In this document: positions 50,778 through 59,709 of the stretch, piece after piece
Layout: each line of letters begins with the position of its first letter
How positions within the stretch are numbered: the stretch's first letter is position 1
NCBI GenBank assembly: GCA_017410265.1
Contig: JAFQRC010000005.1
Span: 248,001-312,000, forward strand
Reading direction: 5' to 3'
Origin: Ruminococcus sp.
GTDB taxonomy: Bacteria; Bacillota; Clostridia; Oscillospirales; Acutalibacteraceae
DNA length: 64,000 nucleotides
The notes under the pieces: model-generated
What the model was told of the DNA's origin: nothing
Seen by the model: the letters and a program-made list of their open reading frames with translations, nothing else
Database searches by the model: none
Program-made: the position numbers and the translations under genes

Positions 50778-51926
50778 TTACACCTCCACGCTGCTGGTTA
50801 CGGTTGCGAATTGCCCGATGAGCTTCGGGTATTCATCCAGCGCGAGAGAGATGTTGTCGGTTCCTCCGTTGAGCGTCAGGTTGGCGTAGTCTGCTACGCC
50901 GTCGGTGCCGATAATAATCGAGCCGATTCGGTTTCGCTTGATGACTCCTTCCTTTTGCGCTGTCTCGAAGTAGTCCTTCAGGCTCTCTCCGATGTTTGCC
51001 ACGATGGCGGTGTAGTTTTCGCCGGTTGCGATGGTGAGATCGCAGGCGACGTTGACGTCCACCGTCGTCGGTGCGGTAATGGTTACCGTTGCTCCGATCG
51101 GCGCCAGTCTGGCGCGTCGGTTTTGCGGCGCCACGATGTGGTTTTCCACGTCGGTGATGATTTTCGGGTTTGCCGGCGTTCCGTTGGCGTCCATGACGAC
51201 GACCTTCACGGTGCCGGGTCCGTTCCATTCGGGTATGACGATAACGTCGCCCACGCCGTTGATCTCCTTCGCCCAGCGGATGTAGTCGTTGTCGCATCCT
51301 ACGAACGAGGCGTCTGATGCTTCGCAGATCTCGCCGATTCGGCTGCGGAGCGATTCGTCGTCCTCTTCAGCTGCGCCGCCGCTGGTGCTTTCCAGGTTGG
51401 TGATCTTCTCGATGCCGGAAATGGAAGGCGACACCATGATGATGATGGTGTCTGCTGCCACGTTTCCGATGGTTCCGGTTTCGCTTGCCAGGATGGGGAC
51501 GTCTGCCACGCCGTCGAGGCTTATGGTCGCCTCTTCTGTGGTGTAGAAGGTTATCGCAGCTGTGTCTCCGGATGCCGGGACTGCAAAAAGGAAGCCGTTC
51601 GGGATAACCGTTCCGGGTGAGCCGGTGATCTGCAGGGTTCCTGAAGCGTGGCTCGCTTCCTTTCTGGCGATTCCTACCGCCCTTGCGTGGTAGTCGAGGT
51701 AGATTCCGTAGGAGAACATATAATGCATGATTTTGGTGGTCTCCATCATGTGGAATTCGAGCAGCTCTGCTTTTTCCAGCGCTGTCGGCTTCGTGAAGTC
51801 CCACGGAAATCCGCCCTCGGTGTCGTCGATGTCGTCAGGGAGGTTATGCATCATTCGCGCGTGGATCGTCTCCGCGTCCTGACCTTCCAGCCAGGCAGGC
51901 GGGACGAATGTGTTGTTCTTTGCCAT
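50778..51926 (-). CDS. Baseplate J-like protein (XkdT)
   Basis: A 382-residue baseplate wedge protein. Typical features are the N-terminus AWLEGQDAETIHARMMHNLP, the TEGGFPWDFTKPTALEKAEL region, SESGTIGNVAADTI-type strands and the ETYSTEV-like region SSEEDDESLRSRIGE written here as AEEDDESLRSRI. It forms the sheath-proximal baseplate ring in contractile tails. GGAGGAAGC precedes the ATG. Confidence 0.92.
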   Translation of the reverse strand: MAKNNTFVPPAWLEGQDAETIHARMMHNLPDDIDDTEGGFPWDFTKPTALEKAELLEFHMMETTKIMHYMFSYGIYLDYHARAVGIARKEASHASGTLQITGSPGTVIPNGFLFAVPASGDTAAITFYTTEEATISLDGVADVPILASETGTIGNVAADTIIIMVSPSISGIEKITNLESTSGGAAEEDDESLRSRIGEICEASDASFVGCDNDYIRWAKEINGVGDVIVIPEWNGPGTVKVVVMDANGTPANPKIITDVENHIVAPQNRRARLAPIGATVTITAPTTVDVNVACDLTIATGENYTAIVANIGESLKDYFETAQKEGVIKRNRIGSIIIGTDGVADYANLTLNGGTDNISLALDEYPKLIGQFATVTSSVEV

Positions 51927-51938
51927 GCTTCTTCCTCC

Positions 51939-52388
51939 TTACGTTGAGAATGAGACGCTTATTGTCTCTTCCTCCCACTCCTTGCCCTTGATTGTGAATG
52001 CCAGGTAGAGGGCGTCTGCTCTCCAGCTGAATTCAAAACCTCGGACGTATTCGGTGTGGGTGTTGACCATCAGCGCCTCTGTGATGGTTTTTTCGAGTGC
52101 CGATTCCACGGCGGCGTGGTCGCCTTCTGCAAGTGCTGCCTCTTTTTCTGCACCGATGTCGGTGCTGTAAGCGAGGAAAGCGTCGCGCTCGGTCATTACT
52201 GCCTTGCGGCACCATTGCATATAGGCTTCTTTGCCGGTGGAGGCGGTCATCTTATGGGCACCATCAAGCCTGAAGTCGCCCTTGTCGTAGTCGAAGAATA
52301 CGCTCGGTTTGTACGTTCGCGTTTCGCTCTGCGTCGGCGCCGAGATCTCCGGCACGTCAAAGACGGGGAATAGGTTCTTTTCTGCCAT
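51939..52388 (-). CDS. XkdS-like baseplate protein (DUF2634)
   Basis: A 149-residue protein resembling DUF2634/XkdS, related to the gp25-like baseplate wedge component. Seen are KPSVFFDYDKGDFRLDGAHK near the N-terminus, QWCRKAVMTERDAFLAYSTD and a C-terminal SWRADALYLAFTIKG strand. Its place between the XkdR and XkdT homologues is conserved. Confidence 0.85.
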   Translation of the reverse strand: MAEKNLFPVFDVPEISAPTQSETRTYKPSVFFDYDKGDFRLDGAHKMTASTGKEAYMQWCRKAVMTERDAFLAYSTDIGAEKEAALAEGDHAAVESALEKTITEALMVNTHTEYVRGFEFSWRADALYLAFTIKGKEWEEETISVSFST

Positions 52389-52399
52389 GATTTCGCCTC

Positions 52400-52834
52400 C
52401 TATCCGATGTCAGTCGCCGGTCGGACACGCCCCACGACGATGGCGTCGTGCTGTACCCACGCCACCAGGACGCGGTCTCCAGGCTTGAGCCAGCGGAGCT
52501 TTTCGGGAATGAGGACGGTGTGGCTGTGGGTTCCGCTGCTTTCGTGCTCATGGGATCCGTCACCGCCTACGTGTCCTCCGTGGCTTCCGTTGTTGCCGTG
52601 GGTGTGTGCGCCGTTCTGGGTGGTTGTTGTGAGCTTCGTCCCGGTCTCTCCGAGGGTTAATTCTTCGAGAACGAGGTAGTCCGCTTTCGGGATCGGTATC
52701 GGGTATGTGTTGGTGAGGAGGCTGTAGTCCTTCTGGATTTCTCCGAAATCAAGCACGAGGGAGCTGTTTGCGTTTCGCTCGCCTTGCATTCTTCCGTGAA
52801 GTTCTCTTGCGAGTTTATTCATTCCTTCGTCCAT
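52400..52834 (-). CDS. XkdR-like baseplate/spike protein with a His-rich loop (DUF2577)
   Basis: A 144-residue protein of the DUF2577/XkdR type: N-terminal MNKLARELHGRMQGER and a C-terminal OB-like strand pair (LKPGDRVLVAWVQHDAIVVG). An unusual insertion at about 77-107 holds at least eight His residues in HTHGNNGSH, GGHVGG, SHEHE and THSHT. Such loops may bind metal, like the His-x-His iron apex of myophage spikes, but this is inference. Confidence 0.8.
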   Translation of the reverse strand: MDEGMNKLARELHGRMQGERNANSSLVLDFGEIQKDYSLLTNTYPIPIPKADYLVLEELTLGETGTKLTTTTQNGAHTHGNNGSHGGHVGGDGSHEHESSGTHSHTVLIPEKLRWLKPGDRVLVAWVQHDAIVVGRVRPATDIG

Positions 52835-52846
52835 GTCCTCGCCTCC

Positions 52847-54118
52847 TTAACTGAACGAGCCAGCATCTACCCAGCCGTAGACGTTACTGCTGCCGCCGAC
52901 GTTGTTATAAGCGCCGCCGATGAGGTGGTATGGGTGCTTGGCTCCTTTTGCTACGACGGTGATTTTTGCTTTGCCGCCGGTTCTGTTGCCGCCGCGCGGA
53001 CTTGCGTCCTGCGACGTGTAGTAGTGGTTTCCTCCGTTGAAGTTGACGATATCGCCGACCTTGTAGTCCTTCTTGGTGGTTGTGGATTGTACTGCGCCGC
53101 TGCCTTTGATGGCGTCTGCGTTGTATTTCACCAGTCCCATGCTCATGGACTTGTTGGAGGCGTTGTGCTGAATGGAAACGACAAGAGCGTACCCGGTGAA
53201 AACGCGGGCGGTCACCTTCACCTTGTCTCCTTTGCGGAGCCAGGGGATGTCGGGTGCTTTGAAGTTCATTGTCTCTTCCGGTTCGCCTTCTTCTTTGAGG
53301 ATCTCCTTTGCGGCAGCTGTGGCGGTCGCCAGGGAGTCGTCATCATCGCGGACGTAGATCTTCTGGCGCTTGCCGTACTCCGTCTTGCCGTTGATGATGG
53401 CTTCTACCGCTTGGCGGCCGTCGTCGTCTTCTGAAGCTACGACTTTTACGACCGTTACCATGTCCCCGGTGCTGATCTTATACTTGGTCAGTTCGAGGTT
53501 TTTTTCTTCCTCGAAGCAGTAAATGGTTGAGTTGCTGCCTTTCGGAACGACCGAGACCTTGCCTTTGTTGGCACGGATGATGCAGTCCGCTCCTCCGTGC
53601 TTATGGGCGGTCTCCAGAAGCTCCAGGGCGATGTCTGATAGGTATTCGTTCTTGAAGGTTGTCTTCGCGTGCGAGATGTCCGGTCCTTCGTACTTTTCCA
53701 CCGGGATTCCCCAGTCGTTGAATATTCCCATCAGGGCGGTTTTGGTGCCTACGCCTGCGCTGATGTATCGGTTGTCTTGCGATCCCTGCAGGTCGAATAA
53801 TTCGTCATAGCCGAGAAGGTCGAGGGCGTCTGACGTGCTGGAGCGCGTCGGCTGCCAGTCCGTGATTTTGCCTCTTGCTACCTCTTCGGATTTTCCGCCG
53901 TATTCGGCTTTTACGATGATGTAGCAGTTCGGCTTCGCCAGGCTCGACATTCTGCTGCCTTTGTGGACGACGTTGGCGAGGTTGAGGGAGACACGCTGCG
54001 CGAGTTCCCCCTCGTTTTCCTCCCAGCCGACGTCTGTTGAGGCTCCGGTGATATCCAGCTGTTCGCCGTTCTCACGGAGCAGATAGGTTTTGTATGCGAT
54101 TTTGCTGACGTCAATCAT
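52847..54118 (-). CDS. XkdQ-like tail hub protein with a C-terminal SH3-like module
   Basis: A 423-residue protein. Residues about 1-330 match the XkdQ/YqbQ hub family (SKIAYKTYLLRENGEQLDIT, GKITDWQPTRSSTSDALDLL, IPWLRKGDKVKVTARVF). The last 70 residues (YKVGDIVNFNGGNHYYTSQD, GKAKITVVAKGAKHPYHLIG, VYGWVDAGSF) are the same module found twice in the endolysin. The hub probably carries it to engage cell wall during injection. It lies between LysM (XkdP) and XkdR homologues. Confidence 0.85.
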   Translation of the reverse strand: MIDVSKIAYKTYLLRENGEQLDITGASTDVGWEENEGELAQRVSLNLANVVHKGSRMSSLAKPNCYIIVKAEYGGKSEEVARGKITDWQPTRSSTSDALDLLGYDELFDLQGSQDNRYISAGVGTKTALMGIFNDWGIPVEKYEGPDISHAKTTFKNEYLSDIALELLETAHKHGGADCIIRANKGKVSVVPKGSNSTIYCFEEEKNLELTKYKISTGDMVTVVKVVASEDDDGRQAVEAIINGKTEYGKRQKIYVRDDDDSLATATAAAKEILKEEGEPEETMNFKAPDIPWLRKGDKVKVTARVFTGYALVVSIQHNASNKSMSMGLVKYNADAIKGSGAVQSTTTKKDYKVGDIVNFNGGNHYYTSQDASPRGGNRTGGKAKITVVAKGAKHPYHLIGGAYNNVGGSSNVYGWVDAGSFS

Positions 54119-54133
54119 CCGTGCTGCACCTCC

Positions 54134-54820
54134 TTAATAAGGCAAGAGCAGAACCATTCCCGGTCTGATGAGGTTCGGGTTTGATCCTATCGTCTTTTTG
54201 TTCAGCGCGTAGATTTCCGTGTACTTGGCTCCGCTGCCGAGCTTCGCCTTCGCGATGTTCCAGAGACAGTCGCCCTTCTTGACCGTGTACGTCTTCGTCT
54301 GCTCCGATTTTGTCGGGGTGTTGGTAGAATTAGTCGTCGGTCTCGATCCGCTCGCTACGTTCGAATTCTGGGCGCTCTGGGTGGTCTGTGCTTCCGTGAT
54401 GGTGTAAACCGTCGCCGCTTTCGCCTCGATGAATTCTATCGTGTAGTCGTAATTGCCCACGCCGCCGGTCGGCTCGTAGGTGAAGGACTTCAGGTAGACG
54501 TTGGCGTATATCGGCGTCTCGGTAAGCATCAGCACCAGCTCCGTGCGGTTCGTTCTCCACTTCTCGATGCACGTGATCATCTCCTTCGGGGAATGGTAGA
54601 GCGCCGTCTTTACAAACGGCATCTGACGCATCGCCGGTCCGGGGAATGTTCCGCTCCATGAGAATGTGCGGAGTTTCTGTCCGCTCGGTATTTTAACTTC
54701 GCCGATGTTGATGAATTTGTAGGTGATGAAGTCGCTGTCTGCCTTCGCTTTCACCTTTTCCGGGAGGAGGCACCATGAAAGTCTCCAGCCGGTGTCTTTT
54801 TCGGTCAGGTATAAATCCAT
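54134..54820 (-). CDS. LysM-containing tail protein (XkdP-like)
   Basis: A 228-residue protein. The N-terminal part (DLYLTEKDTGWRLSWCLLPE) is typical of the XkdP family. A Ser/Thr-rich linker leads to a C-terminal LysM domain (KTYTVKKGDCLWNIAKAKLG, YALNKKTIGSNPNLIRPGMV). It lies between tape measure and hub and probably anchors the tail tip to peptidoglycan. Confidence 0.88.
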   Translation of the reverse strand: MDLYLTEKDTGWRLSWCLLPEKVKAKADSDFITYKFINIGEVKIPSGQKLRTFSWSGTFPGPAMRQMPFVKTALYHSPKEMITCIEKWRTNRTELVLMLTETPIYANVYLKSFTYEPTGGVGNYDYTIEFIEAKAATVYTITEAQTTQSAQNSNVASGSRPTTNSTNTPTKSEQTKTYTVKKGDCLWNIAKAKLGSGAKYTEIYALNKKTIGSNPNLIRPGMVLLLPY

Positions 54821-54823
54821 GCG

Positions 54824-57800
54824 TTACGCTCCTCCTTTCAAAGGCATATTTGCAAAGATTCGGGCGAGACGGTCTGCCATTTCGTCGCCGATGTCGTCCA
54901 CCATTTCGCGAATTCTCGACTTGATGATGGTTACGATGGTTTCTTCGTCCAGATCGTCGCCTTCGATTACAAATTCGGGGTTTACTTCGATGTTGATGTC
55001 GAAATGGTTGCCTCCGCCGGATCCGCTGAAGGTTGTCACCGGAATGTCTTCGGGGATGTCTCCCACGATTCCGCCTTCTGCGTAAGGTCTGACGCCGAGC
55101 TGTTCGCCGGCTCTCATCCAGAGGTCGAGTCCTCTTGCGCTCTTGCTGGGCGAAAGAGGAATAATTGCTTCGGGTCCGTCTTCTGCAACAAGTCCCACGT
55201 GCGGGGAGTGCATAATGCCGCCCCATGCGTGCTTGCCCTTCGCGTCGTTATAGCCGGCTCCGAAGAAGCCGCTCACTTTGTCCCATACGTCTCCGAACCA
55301 GTCGCCGATGCTGCTGAACCATCCGCTGATGGCTCCCCAGATGTTCGATGCCAGGGTCGGGATTGCCTCTGTGAATAATTTCTTCACGGCTTCCCATACG
55401 CTTGAGAAGAAGCCAGGGATTGTCTCCGTGAAAAACGGCACGATGTTGTTGTTCCAGATGTTGCTTGCCCATGTCGGGAGCGTCTCTGTGAAAAACGTCT
55501 TGATCGAGTTCCAGAGCGTTGAGAAAAAGGACGGGATGCTCTCCGTAAAGAAGGGCACAATATGGTTATTCCACGTATCCGATGCCCACGTCGGCAGGGT
55601 GTCCGTGAAAAATGTAGAGATTGAATTCCACAGTCCGCTGAAGAAGTTCGGAATGTCTTCGGTGAAGAACGGAACGATTGAGTTGTTCCATACATCCGAC
55701 GCCCAGGTGGGAAGGGTATCGGTGAAGAAGGTTCCGATGGCTTCAAAAATTCCGCCGAAGAATTCGGGGATGGTTTCTGTGAAAAATGGGACGATGTGGT
55801 TATTCCAGACGTCGCTTGCCCATGTCGGGAGCGTGTCGGAGAAGAACGTGCTGATTCCGTCCCAGAGGTCTCCGAAGAAGCCGGGGATTGTCTCGGTGAA
55901 GAATATCTCGATCTTACCGCAGGCGTAGCCTATGGCGTATGGCACGTCTTCCGTAAAGAAGGCGCCGATTCCTTCCCACATTTCGTCCCATTTCTCCGGG
56001 ATCGTCTCTGTGAAGAAGGTCGAGACCTTCTCCTTCAAGCCGCCCCACCAGGTCGGGATCGTGGTCGTGAAAAAGTTCGAGATTGCTCCCCAGAAGCTGT
56101 TCCAGCCTTTCGGGATGGTTTGCGTGAAGAATTTTCCGAGGTCTTCCTTGAAGAATTTCTTGGTGCCTTCCCACGCGTTGGAAAGCCAGCCGCCTTCGTC
56201 CGATCCGTCGGAGAGCGCCTTGCCTGCAGCGTCGCCGGTGAAAAGCGAAATAATTCCGCCGATACCCGCGCCGATGAGCGCTCCGGGTCCTGCACCCACG
56301 CCTCCGAAGAGAGCGCCGATGCCTGCGCCGATGCCTGCGCCTGCTCCGACCATTCCGGTCTTGGTTCCTGCCTTCCAGTATTCGTCTTTGGCTGCCTTCT
56401 TGTCGCCCTCTTTGCTCTTGCCGATGCCCTGGAATAGGTCAATAATTGCAGAGCCGAGACCGAGAACGCCGCCGATGATTCCGCCGACGGAAGCTCCACC
56501 GACTGCTGCGGCTCCTGCCGCCGTTGTGGCGCCACTTCCGAGCGATCCTGCAAAGCTGCCGAGGGTTCCGCCCAGTCCTCCCTGAACGGCGAGAAGGGTT
56601 CCGTCTGCGCCGATTACGGAAGAAGTCGAGCCGAGGGTCAGCAGTTTGCTCAACCAGCTACCTGCAGCTGTCAGTCCGGTTGCGGTGCCTCCTGCGGCCG
56701 CAGTTCCTCCTCCGAGGAGACCTGCGATCTTGGCTCCGCCGCTTCCGAGCAGTCCGGCGATGGTTTTTCCGCCGCCGAGAAGGAGACCGGTTCCTGCAGC
56801 TCCGCCTGCCAGAGAAGGCAGGAAGTTCTTCAGGGCAGTTCCTACGCCGCTGCCGCTGGCGTTGTTCACGGTCGCGCCGTAAACGTTGACCACGGTACCG
56901 TTGACGGTCGTGGTTGTGCTTGTTACCGTCATTGTGCCGAGGGTTGCGGTGTCAGCTGCAGAGGATCCGCCGCTGTCCTTTCTGAAGAGGGAGATCAGGT
57001 CGTTGAGCTTGCCGGCGATTCCGGTGATAAGGTTGAAGCCTACCACAGCGCCGATGCCTATCACGACTTCCTTGTTGTTGTCTGCCCATTCCTTCAATGC
57101 CTCGGTGATTTTTTCGGTGTCAAAGCCTTTCTTGAAGCCTTCGATGAACGCTCCGCCCACGCTGGTGCCGTCCTGAAGGGTTTTGTCCAGGTCGATTCCC
57201 AGGAGTGCGAGCAGTCCTACTGTAAATCCGGAGCCGATGGCTTCGCCGACTCCGTTCATTTTCTCCGCGAACCACGCCTTGCCGGTGCTTTCCCACCATT
57301 CGCTGAAAGGTTCCGCGATGATCTTGTTCCATGCGATTTTGACCTTTCCGAAAAAGTCCGCCTTTTTGAATTCGTCGCTACTGAATACTTGGCTCGCAAG
57401 GTCTCCGAATTCTTCGACCTTTGTTATTGCGCTGTCTATCCATTCTTCGAGTGTAGGGACGAATTCCTCGATCCACGTGCCGGCTCCTTCTGCTACTCGC
57501 GTGAGTATTTTCTCGATGCCGGGCATTTTGTCGTAGATCATTTTGTAGAGCTTGGTGAAGCCAGGGGTCAGTTTGTCGCCGATTGTTCCGCTGATCTGGT
57601 CCCATGCGTTTTTCATCTTGATGAGGTATCCAGTCGGGGTGCTTGCCATAGCTTCTGCCATGCCTTCCCAGTTTTCTTTGATGATGCTCTCGATTACAGC
57701 TACCTTCTCCATGTCGGTGCCAGTTTCGAGGATCTTCTTCTGGGCGTCGGTTACTTCGAAGCCTTTCTTCGTCATTGCGTCGTAGGCTCCGGTGGTCATC

Positions 57801-58468
57801 TTGGCGAGGTTGGTTGTGTAGTCGACGATGTCCTCTGTGGAGAGTTCGACGCCTCCGGACATACCGGCTGCGTAATCCGCCACAGTATCCATCATCCTGG
57901 TTATTGCATCGACATCCTCGAAGTACGTTGCAAGTTCTGCAGCGGCGCCGACCATTGCTTCGTCGGTGTACATGGTCGTCTTCTGCATCTCTGTTGCTTT
58001 AGCGTTAATCGCATCAATGCCTTTGCTGTCGATTCCCATATTCGAGGCGGAAACTTTCAGCTGCGACTGCATTCGTGCCATGTCTGCCGATGCTTGTAGT
58101 GCGTTCTTTACCGAAATTCCGGCGAGGACTGTCGAGACGGCTGTTGAAATGCCGAGCATATCGCCCAGGACGGATATCATCTTCTTGACGGGTGCCGTGA
58201 CTTTGTCTACGACGCTCATCGTGAAGCTCCACGCCCTGCCGGCGACGCCCCTGACGGTGGTTCCGATCTTACTCACGACGCTGGTCACTTTATCGACCGC
58301 TTCGATGGCGACCTGCCACTTCGTCTTGTTCATCTGATCGAGCCGCTTCTTGGTCTTCTCATTCTGCTTGTCGAATTTGTTCATCTTCTCCGTCGCCTTG
58401 CTGACGCCGGGGTCGGTTTTGTCTTCGACGTGAATGGGTATTTCGATTCGGAATGCTTCAGCTGCCAT
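54824..58468 (-). CDS. Tape measure protein
   Basis: A 1214-residue tape measure with an N-terminal coiled coil (about 20-60), a helical domain (about 60-400), a Gly/Ala-rich hydrophobic middle (about 500-730) and a repeated Phe/Trp-rich section (about 750-1070). It sets tail length and probably enters the cell at injection. Its ATG shares a base with the stop of the frameshifted chaperone (TAATG), the usual arrangement for chaperone and tape measure. Confidence 0.9.
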   Translation of the reverse strand: MAAEAFRIEIPIHVEDKTDPGVSKATEKMNKFDKQNEKTKKRLDQMNKTKWQVAIEAVDKVTSVVSKIGTTVRGVAGRAWSFTMSVVDKVTAPVKKMISVLGDMLGISTAVSTVLAGISVKNALQASADMARMQSQLKVSASNMGIDSKGIDAINAKATEMQKTTMYTDEAMVGAAAELATYFEDVDAITRMMDTVADYAAGMSGGVELSTEDIVDYTTNLAKMTTGAYDAMTKKGFEVTDAQKKILETGTDMEKVAVIESIIKENWEGMAEAMASTPTGYLIKMKNAWDQISGTIGDKLTPGFTKLYKMIYDKMPGIEKILTRVAEGAGTWIEEFVPTLEEWIDSAITKVEEFGDLASQVFSSDEFKKADFFGKVKIAWNKIIAEPFSEWWESTGKAWFAEKMNGVGEAIGSGFTVGLLALLGIDLDKTLQDGTSVGGAFIEGFKKGFDTEKITEALKEWADNNKEVVIGIGAVVGFNLITGIAGKLNDLISLFRKDSGGSSAADTATLGTMTVTSTTTTVNGTVVNVYGATVNNASGSGVGTALKNFLPSLAGGAAGTGLLLGGGKTIAGLLGSGGAKIAGLLGGGTAAAGGTATGLTAAGSWLSKLLTLGSTSSVIGADGTLLAVQGGLGGTLGSFAGSLGSGATTAAGAAAVGGASVGGIIGGVLGLGSAIIDLFQGIGKSKEGDKKAAKDEYWKAGTKTGMVGAGAGIGAGIGALFGGVGAGPGALIGAGIGGIISLFTGDAAGKALSDGSDEGGWLSNAWEGTKKFFKEDLGKFFTQTIPKGWNSFWGAISNFFTTTIPTWWGGLKEKVSTFFTETIPEKWDEMWEGIGAFFTEDVPYAIGYACGKIEIFFTETIPGFFGDLWDGISTFFSDTLPTWASDVWNNHIVPFFTETIPEFFGGIFEAIGTFFTDTLPTWASDVWNNSIVPFFTEDIPNFFSGLWNSISTFFTDTLPTWASDTWNNHIVPFFTESIPSFFSTLWNSIKTFFTETLPTWASNIWNNNIVPFFTETIPGFFSSVWEAVKKLFTEAIPTLASNIWGAISGWFSSIGDWFGDVWDKVSGFFGAGYNDAKGKHAWGGIMHSPHVGLVAEDGPEAIIPLSPSKSARGLDLWMRAGEQLGVRPYAEGGIVGDIPEDIPVTTFSGSGGGNHFDINIEVNPEFVIEGDDLDEETIVTIIKSRIREMVDDIGDEMADRLARIFANMPLKGGA
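55330..55940 (-). repeat. 42-residue repeats in the tape measure
   Basis: Four clear copies of a unit reading TLPTWASDVWNN-x-IVPFFTE-x-IPxFF, with more diverged copies on each side. The period is about 126 bases. Tape measure repeats of this sort scale with tail length. Confidence 0.85.
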
Positions 58469-59150
58469 TACGATTCCTCCTCTCCATGAAGCTTGTTATT
58501 TTCCGCTTCCACCTGGACTCTGGTGGATGCGAACATAAAGGCACGGACGCCGGGCGGTTTCGCCATCACTTCGTCCGGTGTTATCCCTTGCCTTTGAAAA
58601 ATGTGATGGAGAACCGTCGCCTTGCCTCCGGCCAGTATTAGTTTTTTGCGACTTCCTCAGCCATAGCGCTGTAGCCGCTGATGGTGTCGATCTTGTCGCA
58701 GACTGCGTCTTTTTCGCCAGCCTTGAGCACCTTGCCGATGAGTTCGGTTCCGTTGAGCACGTCGAGCTTCTTCCACGCTGCCTTGTTGTCCCAGACCTTC
58801 TCGCGGTCTTCCGGGATGGTTGCCTGGTAAATGAGGGCGTTGCGGTACATAGCGGTGTCGGTGTCTTCGGGGATCTTGATGCCGATCTGCTTGTTGCGGA
58901 TGTACTTGGTGTGGCGGTTCTTGCACTTGACGTACTCCTCTTCGGAGAGAGGTCTGATGCGGAATTTAATCAAAACGACGCCGTTTCTGGCGATCTCGAT
59001 GGGTACGATTTCGTCCTCATCGTTGATGTAGTCAGCTGCGGCAAGCAAGCCGCCGAGGATGTCGTCCTCGTAGGTTCTCATGATACCTTCGTTGGTTTCT
59101 TTGTCCATCTCGACTTCTTCGATGGCTGTGTTTTTCTTGGTTTCAGACAT
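58468..59150 (-). CDS. Frameshifted tail assembly chaperone (long form)
   Basis: A minus-one shift at the heptamer A-AAA-AAC (58641-58647), just before the zero-frame stop, would extend the 170-residue protein by 57 residues (beginning LILAGGKATVLHHIFQRQGI, ending HGEEES) to 227. The extension stops at 58468, exactly overlapping the tape measure ATG. The bases 58469-58637 otherwise hold no gene. Production of long and short chaperone forms by this shift is conserved in long-tailed phages. Confidence 0.85.
58638..59150 (-). CDS. Tail assembly chaperone (short form, XkdN-like)
   Basis: A 170-residue, acidic, helical protein (MSETKKNTAIEEVEMDKETN) resembling the XkdN-type chaperone that coats the tape measure during tail assembly. 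FRIRPLSEEEYVKCKNRHTK is a typical segment. The reading ends EEVAKN-stop directly at a slippery heptamer. AAAGGAGGACACGACC precedes the ATG. Confidence 0.88.
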   Translation of the reverse strand: MSETKKNTAIEEVEMDKETNEGIMRTYEDDILGGLLAAADYINDEDEIVPIEIARNGVVLIKFRIRPLSEEEYVKCKNRHTKYIRNKQIGIKIPEDTDTAMYRNALIYQATIPEDREKVWDNKAAWKKLDVLNGTELIGKVLKAGEKDAVCDKIDTISGYSAMAEEVAKN

Positions 59151-59173
59151 GGTCGTGTCCTCCTTTTCGTTAT

Positions 59174-59209
59174 AAAAAAATAAGCAGGGGCAGTTTTACC
59201 CGCCCCTGC
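59174..59209 (-). terminator. Internal intrinsic terminator after the tail tube gene
   Basis: On the minus strand GCAGGGGC pairs with GCCCCTGC (59184-59209) and is followed by TTATTTTTTT. It lies between the tube and chaperone genes, inside the late operon. It may lower transcription of downstream genes relative to sheath and tube, or be read through by an antiterminator. Confidence 0.85.
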
Positions 59210-59232
59210 CGGTTGTTATGGGGCGATTGTTA

Positions 59233-59691
59233 TCAATCTGCGGTGAGCAGCTTCTGGAGAGCAGGGGGTTCGTTTACGAAGAAGCTCCACGCTCTCTTGA
59301 GAATGTCTCCGACTGTGACGTTCTGAAGGTCGATAGTGCCGGAAGGTACGCAAGAACGGTAGTTCATGCGCTGCTCCGAGCCGTTTCTGCCCTTCATGAG
59401 CCCCTGGAAGTTCCAGCTCGGCATGGTACCTGCTTTCAAAGCGTTCATGAATTCGACGATGAATGCGTCGTCCTCGATGACGATCTGGGAGAAGGTAAGC
59501 GTTACGGAGTAAGCCTGGAAGGCTTCGTGCTCCTGCGCGTCGCCGAGCGGCTGGTATTTGGCGTTGGTTACGTTAACCTGCGCCTGGAAGCTCTCCACGG
59601 TCGCAAGCATCACGCCTGCGTCGTTGTAAAGAGCGCCGTCTTTGCCGGTCAATACCTTTCTGGTATCGATCGGTCCTCTCTGATTAAGCAT
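59233..59691 (-). CDS. Tail tube protein (XkdM-like)
   Basis: A 152-residue tube protein of the XkdM family: N-terminal RGPIDTRKVLTGKDGALYND, then FQAQVNVTNAKYQPLGDAQ and a C-terminal DILKRAWSFFVNEPP. It follows the sheath gene and would polymerise into the inner tail tube. The length is normal. GGGAGGACACCTAA precedes the ATG. Confidence 0.92.
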   Translation of the reverse strand: MLNQRGPIDTRKVLTGKDGALYNDAGVMLATVESFQAQVNVTNAKYQPLGDAQEHEAFQAYSVTLTFSQIVIEDDAFIVEFMNALKAGTMPSWNFQGLMKGRNGSEQRMNYRSCVPSGTIDLQNVTVGDILKRAWSFFVNEPPALQKLLTAD

Positions 59692-59709
59692 TTAGGTGTC
59701 CTCCCTTCG

